A DNA stretch of 64,000 nt. Source: Stenotrophomonas maltophilia. GTDB taxonomy: Bacteria > Pseudomonadota > Gammaproteobacteria > Xanthomonadales > Xanthomonadaceae. Position 1 is the stretch's first letter. Every line of letters starts with the position of its first letter. Positions 24,542-33,489 of the stretch are shown piece after piece. The DNA lies in assembly GCA_002363385.1 (NCBI GenBank), contig DEVL01000001.1:186001-250000 (forward strand), given 5' to 3'. A program made the translations under genes and the position numbers. Under the pieces are notes generated by a model. It saw nothing but the letters and a program-made list of their open reading frames with translations, made no database searches and had not been told where the DNA came from.

Positions 24542-25540
24542 TCAGGCGGGCGCGTTCGCCTCGAGCCGCAGCCGCTGGGCCACCCAGCGCTCGGAGAAGC
24601 CATCGCCACGCCAGTTCTCCAGAAACCCGCAATGGCCGCCCCACGGGGCGATTTCCAGATGGGCATGGGCCGGCAGGCGCCAACCGTTGAAGGTGGTGAA
24701 CGGGATCACCGGGTCGTCCTGGGCCATCAGGATGTCGGCCGGCACCTGCAACCCGGCCAGCCGGTCACCGGCGATCGAGTAGCCATCGAAGTACGCCTGC
24801 AGGGAGCCGAAATCGGTGTGGTGCTCGACCAGCCAGGCGGTCAGCGCGCGGATGTCCAGCTTGAGCACGCGGTCGTCCCAGTCGCTCAGCTCGGGGAACA
24901 GATCACGCTTGCGGCGCAGCGAGCCGGCCCATTTGCGCCGGAAGTACCAGTCGTACATCGCCGGGCCATTCTCGATGCTCTCCATCGTGATGGCCGGATC
25001 CAGCACCGGGCAGACCGAGGCGACCCGGCGCAACGGCACCCCGGCCGATGGCGCGCGCAGGGCCAGGCGCAGCACGAAGTTGCCGCCCAGCGAATAGCCG
25101 GCCGCGACCAGCGGCAGCTCGGGCCAGCGCCGGGCGATGTCGCCGGCGGCGTGCACAACTTCATCGATGCGGTTGGAGTGGAAGATGCCAGGGTTGAGGT
25201 GATGGGTGTTGCCGTGGTCGCGGAAGTTCAACCGCACCACGTCATAGCCTTCTTCAAGCAGCCGGGCCGCCGTCATGCGCATGTAGCTGGATTCGGCGCT
25301 GCCTTCCCAGCCATGCAGCAGCAGGGCCATGCCGATTGGCTGACGGCCCTCGATGTAGCTGTGCCAGCCCTGCAGGCGCACGCCTTCGCCACCATCTAGA
25401 ATCAACTCTTCGGTATGCGCACCGGTGGCGGCCAGCAGCACCAGGCCGCGCTGCATGCGCATGCGGCTGGAGCTGAGCATCGACTGCAGATGCGGATTGC
25501 GCAGCCAACGCGGCGGTTGGTAATCGGCAGCGGTCAACAT
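24542..25540 (-). CDS. YheT-family alpha/beta hydrolase
   Basis: 332 residues, cytoplasmic. It begins with the family signature PPRWLRNPHLQSM and has the oxyanion segment LLHGWEGS, the DHGNTHHLNPGIFHS loop, the nucleophile elbow GYSLGG, the acid in ILMAQDDPVIPF and the histidine in WGGHCGFLE. Thus the full Ser-Asp-His triad is present. YheT enzymes are esterases of unknown natural substrate. It lies 63 bases from the TPR-sulfotransferase gene and 54 bases from the acyltransferase gene, all on one strand. Confidence 0.9.
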   Translation of the reverse strand: MLTAADYQPPRWLRNPHLQSMLSSSRMRMQRGLVLLAATGAHTEELILDGGEGVRLQGWHSYIEGRQPIGMALLLHGWEGSAESSYMRMTAARLLEEGYDVVRLNFRDHGNTHHLNPGIFHSNRIDEVVHAAGDIARRWPELPLVAAGYSLGGNFVLRLALRAPSAGVPLRRVASVCPVLDPAITMESIENGPAMYDWYFRRKWAGSLRRKRDLFPELSDWDDRVLKLDIRALTAWLVEHHTDFGSLQAYFDGYSIAGDRLAGLQVPADILMAQDDPVIPFTTFNGWRLPAHAHLEIAPWGGHCGFLENWRGDGFSERWVAQRLRLEANAPA

Positions 25541-25594
25541 GGGCGCGAGCCTGCTCCAGGCTTGGACGCTGGCGCGTGAAGGAACAGCACCGGG

Positions 25595-26386
25595 TTACTC
25601 GGCGGACATGGCCGCCAGGATGCGCGCGCGCGAGGTTTCCGCGATGCGGCGACGGCCTTCCAGATCGTGAGTCCCAATAGGCGCGAGGAAATGCACCTCG
25701 GCCCGCCGTGCCGGCTCGCCCAGCAGCCGCAGGAAGTTGGCGAAAAAGCTCTCCTTCGGGCCGAACGCGACAATGGTCTGCGCATCGCCGCGCACGCCAT
25801 AGCGCAGCGCCACCGGCTGGATCGGCACCTGGGTTTCGACCGCGGCCTGGAAGATGCGCGCGTGGAACGGGCCCACTTCATGCCCACCGCGGGTGCGCCC
25901 TTCCGGGAATACGCCAACCGCTTTGCCCTCGCGCAGGCGCACGACCATTTCCTGCATCACGCCACCGAGCGACTCGGTGCTGCCACGCTGATGGAAAATC
26001 GTCTGCCCACGTGCGGCCAGCCAGCCGACCACCGGCCACCCGGCGATCTCCTGCTTGGCCACGAAACCCATCATGCGCTGGCTGTGCAGCATCGAGATGT
26101 CGACCCAGCTGACGTGGTTGGCCACGAACAGCACCGCACCCGGCAGCGGCGTGCCGATCCGGTGCAGGCGGAACCCGAAGATCCACATCAGGCCGGCCGA
26201 CCAGGCATTGACCGCCGCGTGCTCGAACGTGCGCTCGCCCACACGCATACGCCCCCACGGCGGCAGCATGGCGATCAGCAGCATCGGCAGGAACAGCAAC
26301 AGGTGGACCAGCAGCAGCGGTACGCGGTACAGGTAACGGCACACACGCGCCACGCCGCCACGTGAGGCCGGAGTGGGGGAATTCAT
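25595..26386 (-). CDS. 1-acyl-glycerol-3-phosphate acyltransferase, PlsC type
   Basis: 263 residues. An N-terminal membrane helix (PLLLVHLLLFLPMLLIAMLP) is followed by the PlsC domain with NHVSWVD (HX4D catalytic pair), the HQRGSTESL and FPEGRTRGG motifs and VPIQPVALRY. It would transfer a fatty acyl chain to lysophosphatidic acid or a related lysolipid at the inner membrane. ATG 26386 is the first methionine before the basic N-terminal tail. More than one PlsC homologue is common, so the exact substrate is open. Confidence 0.88.
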   Translation of the reverse strand: MNSPTPASRGGVARVCRYLYRVPLLLVHLLLFLPMLLIAMLPPWGRMRVGERTFEHAAVNAWSAGLMWIFGFRLHRIGTPLPGAVLFVANHVSWVDISMLHSQRMMGFVAKQEIAGWPVVGWLAARGQTIFHQRGSTESLGGVMQEMVVRLREGKAVGVFPEGRTRGGHEVGPFHARIFQAAVETQVPIQPVALRYGVRGDAQTIVAFGPKESFFANFLRLLGEPARRAEVHFLAPIGTHDLEGRRRIAETSRARILAAMSAE

Positions 26387-26567
26387 CCGCGAACGATACC
26401 CGAGCGCCGCAGGCTCTGCCAGCGGAATCCGGACAATTCCATGACAGCGGCACGCCACTCGCCGGACGCGGTCAAGCCGGTGCCCCTGCACGGCACAGCC
26501 ACCGGGGCGACATGCGCCGGCGCACTGTCATGGCCGGTGCAACACAGCGTCCATGCCATGCCGCCGA

Positions 26568-27005
26568 TCAGCCCGGCCGGACCGCCGGAACCACCGCCAG
26601 CGTCAGCCGCGAGGTGCAGACCAGCTTACCGGCCTCATCTTCGATACGGATGTCCCAGACCTGGGTGCTGCGGCCGACGTGCACCGCACGCGCGGTGCCG
26701 GTGACGGTGCCGGCACGCACAGCGCGGATGTGGTTGGCGTTGATCTCCAGCCCGACACAGACCTGGGCGGTGGTATCCACGCACAGGTTGCCGGCACTGC
26801 TGCCCAGGGTTTCAGCGAGCACCACCGACGCGCCGCCATGCAGGATGCCGTACGGCTGGCGGGTGCGTTCGTCCACCGGCATGGTCGCGCTGATCCAGTC
26901 CTCACCCGCCGCGGTGAACGTGATGCCCAGGTGCTCGATGAGCGTGTTGCGGCTGAGCGCGTTGAGCGCCTGGATCGACACCGCGTCGCGGAATACCTGG
27001 GACAT
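26568..27005 (-). CDS. Hotdog-fold thioesterase, YdiI/EntH type
   Basis: 145 residues. The active segment YGILHGGASVVLAETLGS carries the glutamate of the HGGASAALAE-type motif found in aryl- and acyl-CoA thioesterases (MenI, EntH). The rest (GLEINANHIRAVRAGTVTG) matches the second half of the hotdog fold. Cytoplasmic; the real acyl substrate is unknown. It is the last gene of a minus-strand operon starting with the ParA gene, 19 bases after the PLD gene. Confidence 0.88.
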   Translation of the reverse strand: MSQVFRDAVSIQALNALSRNTLIEHLGITFTAAGEDWISATMPVDERTRQPYGILHGGASVVLAETLGSSAGNLCVDTTAQVCVGLEINANHIRAVRAGTVTGTARAVHVGRSTQVWDIRIEDEAGKLVCTSRLTLAVVPAVRPG

Positions 27006-27024
27006 GCAGCTTCTCCGTGGAGGG

Positions 27025-29085
27025 TTACAGAATCGGAACCAGCCCGGCGCCGAAGGCGGTCAGCATGCGCACCAGCAACCACTTCGGCCCGACATTCACC
27101 TCGGGGAAGTCACCGACGGCGACATAGCAGGTGTGGAACGCCGGGTCCTGGCGTTTGAGCGGCTCCGGGCATTCAGGGCCCGGCTGGAATTCGTAATCGG
27201 TGGCGTAGCGCCATGGCCAGAAATCGAGCACGGGCAGCGCTTCGGAGGCCTTGCCGACGCTGTAGTTCAATCCGGACAGCACTGGCGGCTTGGCACGCGG
27301 CGCCACCACCCAGGAGTTCTGCGGGTGAATGTCGCGCAGGATGCTCTGCGCCAGCGCCTCGGCGAACACCGGGTCATCGATGATCACCGCGCCCTCGGTG
27401 TTGTAGTTCTCGCTGCGCGGGTCGAAGTTGTGCGTCCCGATCACCCCGATGCGGCGGTCCACCACCAGCGACTTGGCATGCAGCCCCATGCGGGCGCCGG
27501 TGCGGGTGACCGGCAACGGTTTGTTGACTGCCTTGGTACCGAGGAAGGACGGCCGGGTTTCAGCACGCAGCACGCGCCGCTCGACCACGCTGCCATCCAT
27601 GCGCCGCCGCGCGGAGGGGCCCGGCGTGGGCTGGCGCGTGACCCGGGGAACGGCATCGGCATCACTGCCGGTATCACCGCCGCGACGGCTGTCGCCACTG
27701 CCACTGCTGCGGGCATTGCTGCCTGCGGCACTGCCGCCCAGCAGGCTGCTGCGCCGGCCCTGCGACGGTGGCGCCTCGGTGCCAAGCGGTGCGGGCAGCA
27801 GATTGCGGTAATCCACCGGCGCATCCAGCGGGAACGGCTTGAACTCGTAGACGTTGAAGCCCAGCTCGCGCAGGTTGCGGCGTTTGTACTTGTAGGACAG
27901 CGCGTAGACGATCGGATTGTCGGTGGCGGCCAGGCTGTTGGTGGACACCACCACGCGCGGTGCATGTTCGCGCTTGCGCAGGTCGCGGAACAGGCGCTGG
28001 GCCGGCTTGGACAGCACCAGGTACGGGGTCTGCAGCAGCACCTCGGTCTGTGCGCTGGCAATCAACGAATCCAGCTGCGGCTCGGTCACGTGCTGGCCGT
28101 TGGCCGGTTGGCTGGCCCGTTCGCGGCGGTGCTTGCGCGGCAGGTCGGCCACGTACTGCACCGAGGCCACCGGCAGGGCGGTATCGACGAAAGTGCGGCG
28201 GACGTAGTCGGGGTCGTTGGCTTCTTCGCTGACCCGTTCGAGTCGCTCCGGCCGCCGGACGTCGGCCGGCGGCATGGCCGGCACGCCCTGGCGCAGCAGG
28301 GTGCGGCCAACGTCGTTGAGGCGTTCGGCCGGCACGCTGCGCGGCGCGCGCCAGAACGCATCGAAGTTGGCGGCCATCTCGCGCACTTCCGGGCCGGCCA
28401 CGATCACGTCGCGGTCGCGGAAATTGTATTCGCTGTCCCAGTCGTAATAGTCGTCCTGGTAGTTGCGCCCGCCGACCACGCCCAGTGCATCGTCGACCAC
28501 CAGCAGCTTGTTGTGCATGCGCTGGTTGAAGCGGCGGAAGCAGCACACCACGCTGGCCGCGTAGTCGAAGTAGTTCAGGCGCGCTTTGCCGAAGGTGGGG
28601 TTGTAGACCCGCAGCTCGAAATTGGCATGGCTGCCGGACAGGGCCCCCAGGATTTCCAGATCGGAGATGGCCGAGAGCTGGTCGATCAACAACCGGACCT
28701 TGACCCCGCGGCGCGCGGCCGCCTGCAGCTCATCGAGCACGAGCCGGGCGCTGTCGTCCTTGTCGAAGATGTAGGTCTGCAGGTCGATGCTGCGCGTGGC
28801 ACTGCGGATCAGGTTCAAACGCGCGACAAGGGCGACTTCGCCCTCATCCAGGATGGTGGCGTAGTGGCGCGGCTGGCCGGCGTGGGATTCGGCGAACGCG
28901 CGGCCCCCGAGGGCGCGCAGCGGTGAATCCAGGGCGCAGCGGTCGGCCTGGGCACAGTCGACCACGGTTGATCGCGCCTGCACGGCGATGCCGGCCGCGC
29001 GGTCGCGCTCGGCGTTGGACAGCGAGGCACAGCCGCTGCCCAGCAACAGCGTTGCCAGCACCAACAGACGCAGCAATGGGTTCAC
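27025..29085 (-). CDS. Phospholipase D family protein (cardiolipin-synthase-like), lipoprotein
   Basis: 686 residues, longer than usual for the family. Signal peptide with lipobox GSGC. Two HKD motifs: H191, K193, D198 in HNKLLVVDD, and H536, K538, D543 in HAKSLVVDR, each followed by the GGRNYQDDYY/THNFDPRSEN segment. It probably makes or remodels cardiolipin or other phospholipids at the periplasmic face. A Ser/Gly/Arg/Asp-rich low-complexity stretch plus an Arg/Pro segment lies before the second HKD motif and is absent from typical members. It overlaps yceI by four bases. Confidence 0.9.
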   Translation of the reverse strand: MNPLLRLLVLATLLLGSGCASLSNAERDRAAGIAVQARSTVVDCAQADRCALDSPLRALGGRAFAESHAGQPRHYATILDEGEVALVARLNLIRSATRSIDLQTYIFDKDDSARLVLDELQAAARRGVKVRLLIDQLSAISDLEILGALSGSHANFELRVYNPTFGKARLNYFDYAASVVCCFRRFNQRMHNKLLVVDDALGVVGGRNYQDDYYDWDSEYNFRDRDVIVAGPEVREMAANFDAFWRAPRSVPAERLNDVGRTLLRQGVPAMPPADVRRPERLERVSEEANDPDYVRRTFVDTALPVASVQYVADLPRKHRRERASQPANGQHVTEPQLDSLIASAQTEVLLQTPYLVLSKPAQRLFRDLRKREHAPRVVVSTNSLAATDNPIVYALSYKYKRRNLRELGFNVYEFKPFPLDAPVDYRNLLPAPLGTEAPPSQGRRSSLLGGSAAGSNARSSGSGDSRRGGDTGSDADAVPRVTRQPTPGPSARRRMDGSVVERRVLRAETRPSFLGTKAVNKPLPVTRTGARMGLHAKSLVVDRRIGVIGTHNFDPRSENYNTEGAVIIDDPVFAEALAQSILRDIHPQNSWVVAPRAKPPVLSGLNYSVGKASEALPVLDFWPWRYATDYEFQPGPECPEPLKRQDPAFHTCYVAVGDFPEVNVGPKWLLVRMLTAFGAGLVPIL

Positions 29086-29678
29086 GGTTTCGGCGCCTCG
29101 CTCAGACGCGCACGCAATACAAAGGTCACTCGATCACTCAAGGCAAGCTGCCAGCTGTCCATTCCATACCGGCCACGTTGGACGGTACCGCGGCTGACGA
29201 CGTCGCAATCATACCCGGCCCGGGCACACTCCGGCGGTTCCACCCGCAGGGTCTCCGGGTGGCTGACCCCGCGCAGGATCAGGCGGCCCTGGATGCTGCC
29301 GCCCTTTTCCACCACTTCCGGCCAGTACGGCAGCGAGTCGAACTCGACCACTGGATACCGGGCCGAGTCAAAGAACTCCTCGCCCCGCATCCAGCCGGTG
29401 TAGCGGGCCTTGCCGGGAATCTCCACATAGCGGGTGAACATCCTCAGGTGTACCTGGTGGCGACCGTCGGAGAGCACCTCGATGTTGCCTTCAAAGCGCG
29501 GGAACACGCCCCCGATGCGTTGGCCGATCCGGGTCCGGATTTCAAACCCGAAGCGCGACTTGACCGTATCCAAGGCCAGCGCATGGCTGGTCGGTGACGG
29601 TACAGACGACGGCGGGGCGGCATGCACCGCCCCTGCCATCAGCAGCAGCCCCACCCACGCCGCGCGGACTGCCCACAC
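29082..29678 (-). CDS. YceI-family periplasmic protein
   Basis: 198 residues with a Sec signal peptide ending VHAA. The YceI lipocalin-like barrel binds long isoprenoid or lipid chains: DTVKSRFGFEIRTRIGQRIGG, FDSARYPVVEFDSL and the VEFVLR-like end VTFVLRARL. GTG 29678 is the start, just three bases after the sixA stop; there is no better ATG before the signal peptide. It sits between sixA and a PLD enzyme, which suggests an envelope lipid role. Confidence 0.88.
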   Translation of the reverse strand: MWAVRAAWVGLLLMAGAVHAAPPSSVPSPTSHALALDTVKSRFGFEIRTRIGQRIGGVFPRFEGNIEVLSDGRHQVHLRMFTRYVEIPGKARYTGWMRGEEFFDSARYPVVEFDSLPYWPEVVEKGGSIQGRLILRGVSHPETLRVEPPECARAGYDCDVVSRGTVQRGRYGMDSWQLALSDRVTFVLRARLSEAPKP

Positions 29679-29681
29679 GGG

Positions 29682-30158
29682 TTATGGCCACCAGAACGCG
29701 GTCAAGCTGGCGACACCCGGCTCGATGGCAGCGTCGCGATCAAATGCCAGCACCGCGATCCCGCCCGGTGGCATGCCGCGATAGTCGCTGCTGGTGCCTT
29801 CACTCATCAGGGCGACCAACTGTTCCAGACCGGGGTTGTGGCCAACCACCAGCAGACGATCAACGTCGCGACGCGCATCGATCAGCCCCATCAGGGTGCC
29901 CGGGGTGGCGTCATAGACGGCGTCCTCCAGCCGCTTCTCGACGAAGCCGGTGATGCCCAGCACGGCCTCCAGGGTTTCGCGGGTCCGCCGCGACGGCGAG
30001 CACAGCACGCAGTCCGGCAGCAGGTTGTTTTCCTTCAGCCAGCGGCCGGCGGCCTCGGCTTCGGCCAGCCCGACCGGCGACAGCGGGCGGTCCAGATCGG
30101 CCTGGCCAGTGCTGGCGGCTTCGGCATGGGCGTGACGCAGCAGTATCAGTTCTCGCAT
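29682..30158 (-). CDS. sixA: Phosphohistidine phosphatase SixA
   Basis: 158 residues, cytoplasmic. Histidine phosphatase superfamily with the RHG-type motif LLRHAHAE (catalytic histidine in RHA), CSPSRRTRETLEAV and the second catalytic histidine in VVGHNPGLEQLV. SixA removes phosphate from phosphohistidine in phosphorelay or PTS proteins. It lies 13 bases after the ParA gene and three bases before yceI, inside a five-gene operon. Confidence 0.92.
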   Translation of the reverse strand: MRELILLRHAHAEAASTGQADLDRPLSPVGLAEAEAAGRWLKENNLLPDCVLCSPSRRTRETLEAVLGITGFVEKRLEDAVYDATPGTLMGLIDARRDVDRLLVVGHNPGLEQLVALMSEGTSSDYRGMPPGGIAVLAFDRDAAIEPGVASLTAFWWP

Positions 30159-30171
30159 GGGATCTCTCGTG

Positions 30172-30804
30172 TCAGGCGTTCTTCAGCCACTTCAACAGCG
30201 GCTCCCAGTCACTCTGGTGCTCGCGCACCTGGGCCGAGCGGTAGTCGAACAGACTCCGTCCCAGCCCGACCATCACCACATAGCTTTGGCTGTCGCGCAA
30301 CTGCGCGACGACCTCGTACGGCCAATCGGCCAACATCTGCATCGCCTGCTGGGAGGTCTGCGTCCAGGGCTTGGTGCGGTTGAGCACCAGGCCGACCGGC
30401 AGGCGACGGTTATGCACACGGGGAACTTTGGACAGGCTGTTGAGGAAGCCGACGATGGCTTCGATGTCCAGCGCGGACGGCAGCACCGGCACCACGACGG
30501 CGTCGGCCGCGTCAAGGAAATGAGGAATATCGTCGGCCATCGCACCGGCCGGGGCATCGATGATGACCTCGTCGGTACCCTCGGGAACCAGTCGTTCCCA
30601 GCTCTTTTTGCGATACACGTCGATCGGCAGCACGGCACTTTCCAGGACCGAGCGGCGTTGCGCCCAGCGGGTGCTGGAGCCTTGTGGATCGGCATCGGCC
30701 AGGACGGTCCGCTTGCCTTCCAGTGCCGAATGCGCCGCCAGGTGGGTGGCGACAGTGGTCTTGCCCACCCCGCCCTTGGAACCGGCCACCAGGATCGTCT
30801 TCAT
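30172..30804 (-). CDS. ParA-family ATPase (orphan)
   Basis: 210 residues, cytoplasmic. The deviant Walker A KGGVGKTT is at residues 10-17, followed by DADPQGSSTRW and the switch/Walker B region EVIIDAPAG. It is short and has no parB neighbour or N-terminal DNA-binding domain, so it resembles MipZ/McdA-like or PpfA-type positioning ATPases rather than chromosome ParA. It leads an operon with sixA, yceI, a PLD gene and a thioesterase gene, which hints at a membrane or polar target. Divergent from the Ycf46-type ATPase gene. Confidence 0.88.
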   Translation of the reverse strand: MKTILVAGSKGGVGKTTVATHLAAHSALEGKRTVLADADPQGSSTRWAQRRSVLESAVLPIDVYRKKSWERLVPEGTDEVIIDAPAGAMADDIPHFLDAADAVVVPVLPSALDIEAIVGFLNSLSKVPRVHNRRLPVGLVLNRTKPWTQTSQQAMQMLADWPYEVVAQLRDSQSYVVMVGLGRSLFDYRSAQVREHQSDWEPLLKWLKNA

Positions 30805-30936
30805 GCAAGCCTCGCTTCCGGGGAACGTTCGGGCAGCCTACACCGGCGCCTGTGACGGAGATAGTCGCAGCGCTGAACCAGAACGGTCGGCCGCGCCTTT
30901 GCTATCGTGGATGGTTCCAACGGACTGACCGCCCGC

Positions 30937-32421
30937 ATGAGCGAACTACAGGACCTGAGCGCGTTGATCCGCGCCAACACCCCGCTGATCATCATCGAGA
31001 CACAGGATGAAGGCCGCGTGGTGGAGCTGTTCCGGCAGACCCTGATGCATGTCTGGCGGGCCCTGCACCGCTGGTCGATCACCGAAGGCCTGCGCCGGAT
31101 CGACATGGACCGCGAGGACGACCCCGTCGGCCCGCCCGATGCCAGCGCGGCCCTGCAGATGATCCGCCAGGCCGAACAACGCGGCATCTACCTGCTGCTC
31201 GATTTCCATCCTTACCTGGGCTATGCCAGCCACCAGCGCGCGCTGCGCGACCTGATCCAGCGGCGGCATTGTGAGGCCCACGTGCTGGTACTGATCGGGG
31301 CCAAGGTGGAACTGCCTGCCGAGCTGGAAGCGCTGGCCACCCGGTTCAATCCACGCCTGCCCGACCTCAACGCCCTGCTGAAGATGCTGCGCGAGGAAGC
31401 CGAAGCCTATGCGCGCGAGAACGGCGGGCGACGCGTGGCCGTGGACAATGAGGCGGTCCAGAAGATCCTGCACAACCTGCGCGGGCTGAGCCTGGTCGAT
31501 GCACGGCGGATCGCCCGGCAGCTGATCTTCGCCGACGGCGCGCTCAGCCAGGACGACCTGCCGCAACTGGCCCGGCTCAAGTTCGAGCTGCTCAACCGTG
31601 CCGGCCACCTGCACTTCGAGTACGACACCACGCGCTTTGCCGACGTGGCTGGCGCCAACCGGCTCAAGCGCTGGGTCAACCAGCGTCGCCCGGTGTTCCT
31701 CGGCGGTGCCGGCCCGGCCGGCCTGGACCCGCCCAAGGGCATGCTGCTGCTCGGCGTGCAGGGCTGCGGCAAATCGATGCTGGCCAAGGCCACCGCCGCC
31801 GGCTTCGGCGTGCCGCTGCTCAGGCTGGATTTCGGCAGCCTCTACGACAAGTACCACGGCGAGACCGAGAAGAACCTGCGCGACGCACTCGCCTCGGCTG
31901 AGCAGCTGGCGCCGTGCGTGCTGTGGATCGATGAAATCGAGAAGGGCCTGGCCAGTGGTGGCGAGGATGGTGGTGTGTCGCGCCGGGTGCTGGGTCATCT
32001 GCTGACCTGGCTGGCCGAGCGCAAGAGCACGGTGTTCATCGTCGCCACCGCCAACCAGGTGCATGAACTGCCAGCCGAACTGCTGCGCAAGGGCCGCTTC
32101 GACGAGATCTTCTTCGTCGATCTGCCCGATGCCAACACCCGGGTGGAGCTGCTGCGCCTGCACCTGGGCAAGCGCCAGCTCAATGCCGACGACTTCGCGC
32201 TGCCGGCGTTGGCCGCGGCGGCGGAGGGCTTCTCGGGCGCGGAGATCGAGCAGGCGGTGGTCGCCGGGCTGTATGCCGCGCATGCCGAGTCACGCGTGCT
32301 GGATACCGAGCTGCTGATGCAGGAGATTCGCGGCAGTCGCCCGTTGTCGGTGCTGATGGCCGAACAGGTGACCGCGCTGCGCGAGTGGGCGCAAGGGCGC
32401 ACCGTCAGCGCCGACGCGTAG
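30937..32421 (+). CDS. AAA ATPase of the Ycf46 type
   Basis: 494 residues from ATG 30937. The N-terminal half (1-230) is an AAA-like module without a Walker A motif (LIIIETQDEGRVVELFRQ, LLLDFHPYL). The second half has Walker A G273-S280 (GVQGCGKS), Walker B VLWIDEIEKG, sensor 1 VATANQ and the arginine-finger region LLRKGRFDEIFFVDLP, then the lid (GFSGAEIEQAVVAGLYAA). Ycf46 relatives occur in plastids and many bacteria; a role in carbon or photosynthesis control is known in cyanobacteria only. Its TAG stop lies within a REP palindrome. Confidence 0.88.
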   Translation: MSELQDLSALIRANTPLIIIETQDEGRVVELFRQTLMHVWRALHRWSITEGLRRIDMDREDDPVGPPDASAALQMIRQAEQRGIYLLLDFHPYLGYASHQRALRDLIQRRHCEAHVLVLIGAKVELPAELEALATRFNPRLPDLNALLKMLREEAEAYARENGGRRVAVDNEAVQKILHNLRGLSLVDARRIARQLIFADGALSQDDLPQLARLKFELLNRAGHLHFEYDTTRFADVAGANRLKRWVNQRRPVFLGGAGPAGLDPPKGMLLLGVQGCGKSMLAKATAAGFGVPLLRLDFGSLYDKYHGETEKNLRDALASAEQLAPCVLWIDEIEKGLASGGEDGGVSRRVLGHLLTWLAERKSTVFIVATANQVHELPAELLRKGRFDEIFFVDLPDANTRVELLRLHLGKRQLNADDFALPALAAAAEGFSGAEIEQAVVAGLYAAHAESRVLDTELLMQEIRGSRPLSVLMAEQVTALREWAQGRTVSADA

Positions 32422-32442
32422 CGCCGACCGTTGCTCGGCTAC
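32418..32442. repeat. GTAG-headed REP palindrome supplying the stop codon of the AAA gene
   Basis: GTAGCGCCGACCGTTGCTCGGCTAC begins with GTAG and ends with CTAC. The TAG at 32419-32421 is the stop codon of the upstream gene, so the element abuts or entered the end of the reading frame. Confidence 0.7.
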
Positions 32443-32446
32443 CGGA

Positions 32447-33379
32447 TCATGGCGGCCCAGGAAGACCGGCCACGCGCTGCAGCACCCACACCCAGGCCGG
32501 CAGGGTGACCAGCGACAGCAGGATGCCGTAGCCGACCAGCGCGGCCGCCAGGCGCGGGGCCAGGCGATGTGACATCGCCAGCGCGGCGGCGGTGATCATG
32601 GTCGGCATCCCCGACTCCAGCACATTGGCCTGCAGCATCGTGCCGTGCAGCCCGAATGCCCAGGAGATCGGCAGCGCCAGTGCCGGCATCACCAACAGCT
32701 TGAGCAGCAACCCGACGCCCAGCGGCGTGAGCTCGTCCAGCGGCAGGCGCAACTGGATGGAGAAACCCACCGCCAGCATCACCAGCGGCAGCATCGCATC
32801 GGCCAGCTGCTTCAGCCCGGTGCCGATCCAGCCCGGCGGCTGCTCAGGCACCAGGGTCAACGCGAACAGCAACGCCCACAGCGGCGGGAACCTAGCGATC
32901 CGCAGCAGGATCTGCGCGGCGGTAGGCGGGGTGTCGCCGCTGTAGCGCGCGATCACATACAGACCGAACGTGGACAGCAGCACGAACGTGCCGAACTGGT
33001 CGTAGACCACCGCGTACGGCAGCGCGTGGTCGCCCAGCAGTGCGCGCACCATCGGGTAGCCGATGAAGCTGGAGTTGGCCAACGCCACGCAGATCAACAG
33101 CACGGCATGCACATCACGGGCGAAGCCGAAGGCGCGCGTGGCCAGGCTCACTGCCGCGAGTGTGCACAGCATCAACAGCCACGGCGTGGCGACCAGCCCG
33201 ATCAGGCTGATATCCAGATGCAGGCGTGGGACATAGATCAGCACCGCCGCGGGCAGGCAGACGTACAGCACGATGCGGTTGAGCACATCGGCCGTGTTGT
33301 CCGGCAGCGCGCGCAGGCGCGAAAAGACCATGCCCAGGCCGAGCATGGTCAGGATCAGCGCGAATGCATCGAAAGCCAT
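32447..33379 (-). CDS. AEC-family membrane transporter
   Basis: 310 residues with about ten hydrophobic helices in the two five-helix halves typical of auxin-efflux-carrier (AEC) proteins. Visible features are the N-terminal ILTMLGLGMVFSRL, the ANSSFIGYPMV crossover and the C-terminal ESGMPTMITAAALAMSH. It is likely to move an organic acid or similar anion across the inner membrane; the substrate cannot be read. It is convergent with the Ycf46-type gene. Confidence 0.88.
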   Translation of the reverse strand: MAFDAFALILTMLGLGMVFSRLRALPDNTADVLNRIVLYVCLPAAVLIYVPRLHLDISLIGLVATPWLLMLCTLAAVSLATRAFGFARDVHAVLLICVALANSSFIGYPMVRALLGDHALPYAVVYDQFGTFVLLSTFGLYVIARYSGDTPPTAAQILLRIARFPPLWALLFALTLVPEQPPGWIGTGLKQLADAMLPLVMLAVGFSIQLRLPLDELTPLGVGLLLKLLVMPALALPISWAFGLHGTMLQANVLESGMPTMITAAALAMSHRLAPRLAAALVGYGILLSLVTLPAWVWVLQRVAGLPGPP

Positions 33380-33454
33380 CGCGACAGCCTAGCCCACCCG
33401 GCCGCGACCGGTGCCCCGACGATGGTCGAAGCACGATCCTTCCCTGGCATGCGC

Positions 33455-33484
33455 CGGGCCTGCCCGCTCACCCGGGCAGGCCCG
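33455..33484 (-). terminator. GC-rich hairpin after the TPR gene
   Basis: 12-bp perfect stem CGGGCCTGCCCG/CGGGCAGGCCCG with a 6-base loop, just past the stop of the minus-strand TPR gene. No T tract is visible. Confidence 0.6.
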
Positions 33485-33489
33485 CGCGG

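Noticed and set aside
22196..25399. A 1067-codon plus-strand frame across PEBP, TPR-sulfotransferase and YheT genes
   Set aside because: It crosses three well-supported minus-strand genes and their boundaries, with no recognisable domain.
30172..30804. ParA as a plasmid or chromosome partition gene
   Set aside because: There is no parB or parS-like repeat nearby and the operon partners are lipid-related.
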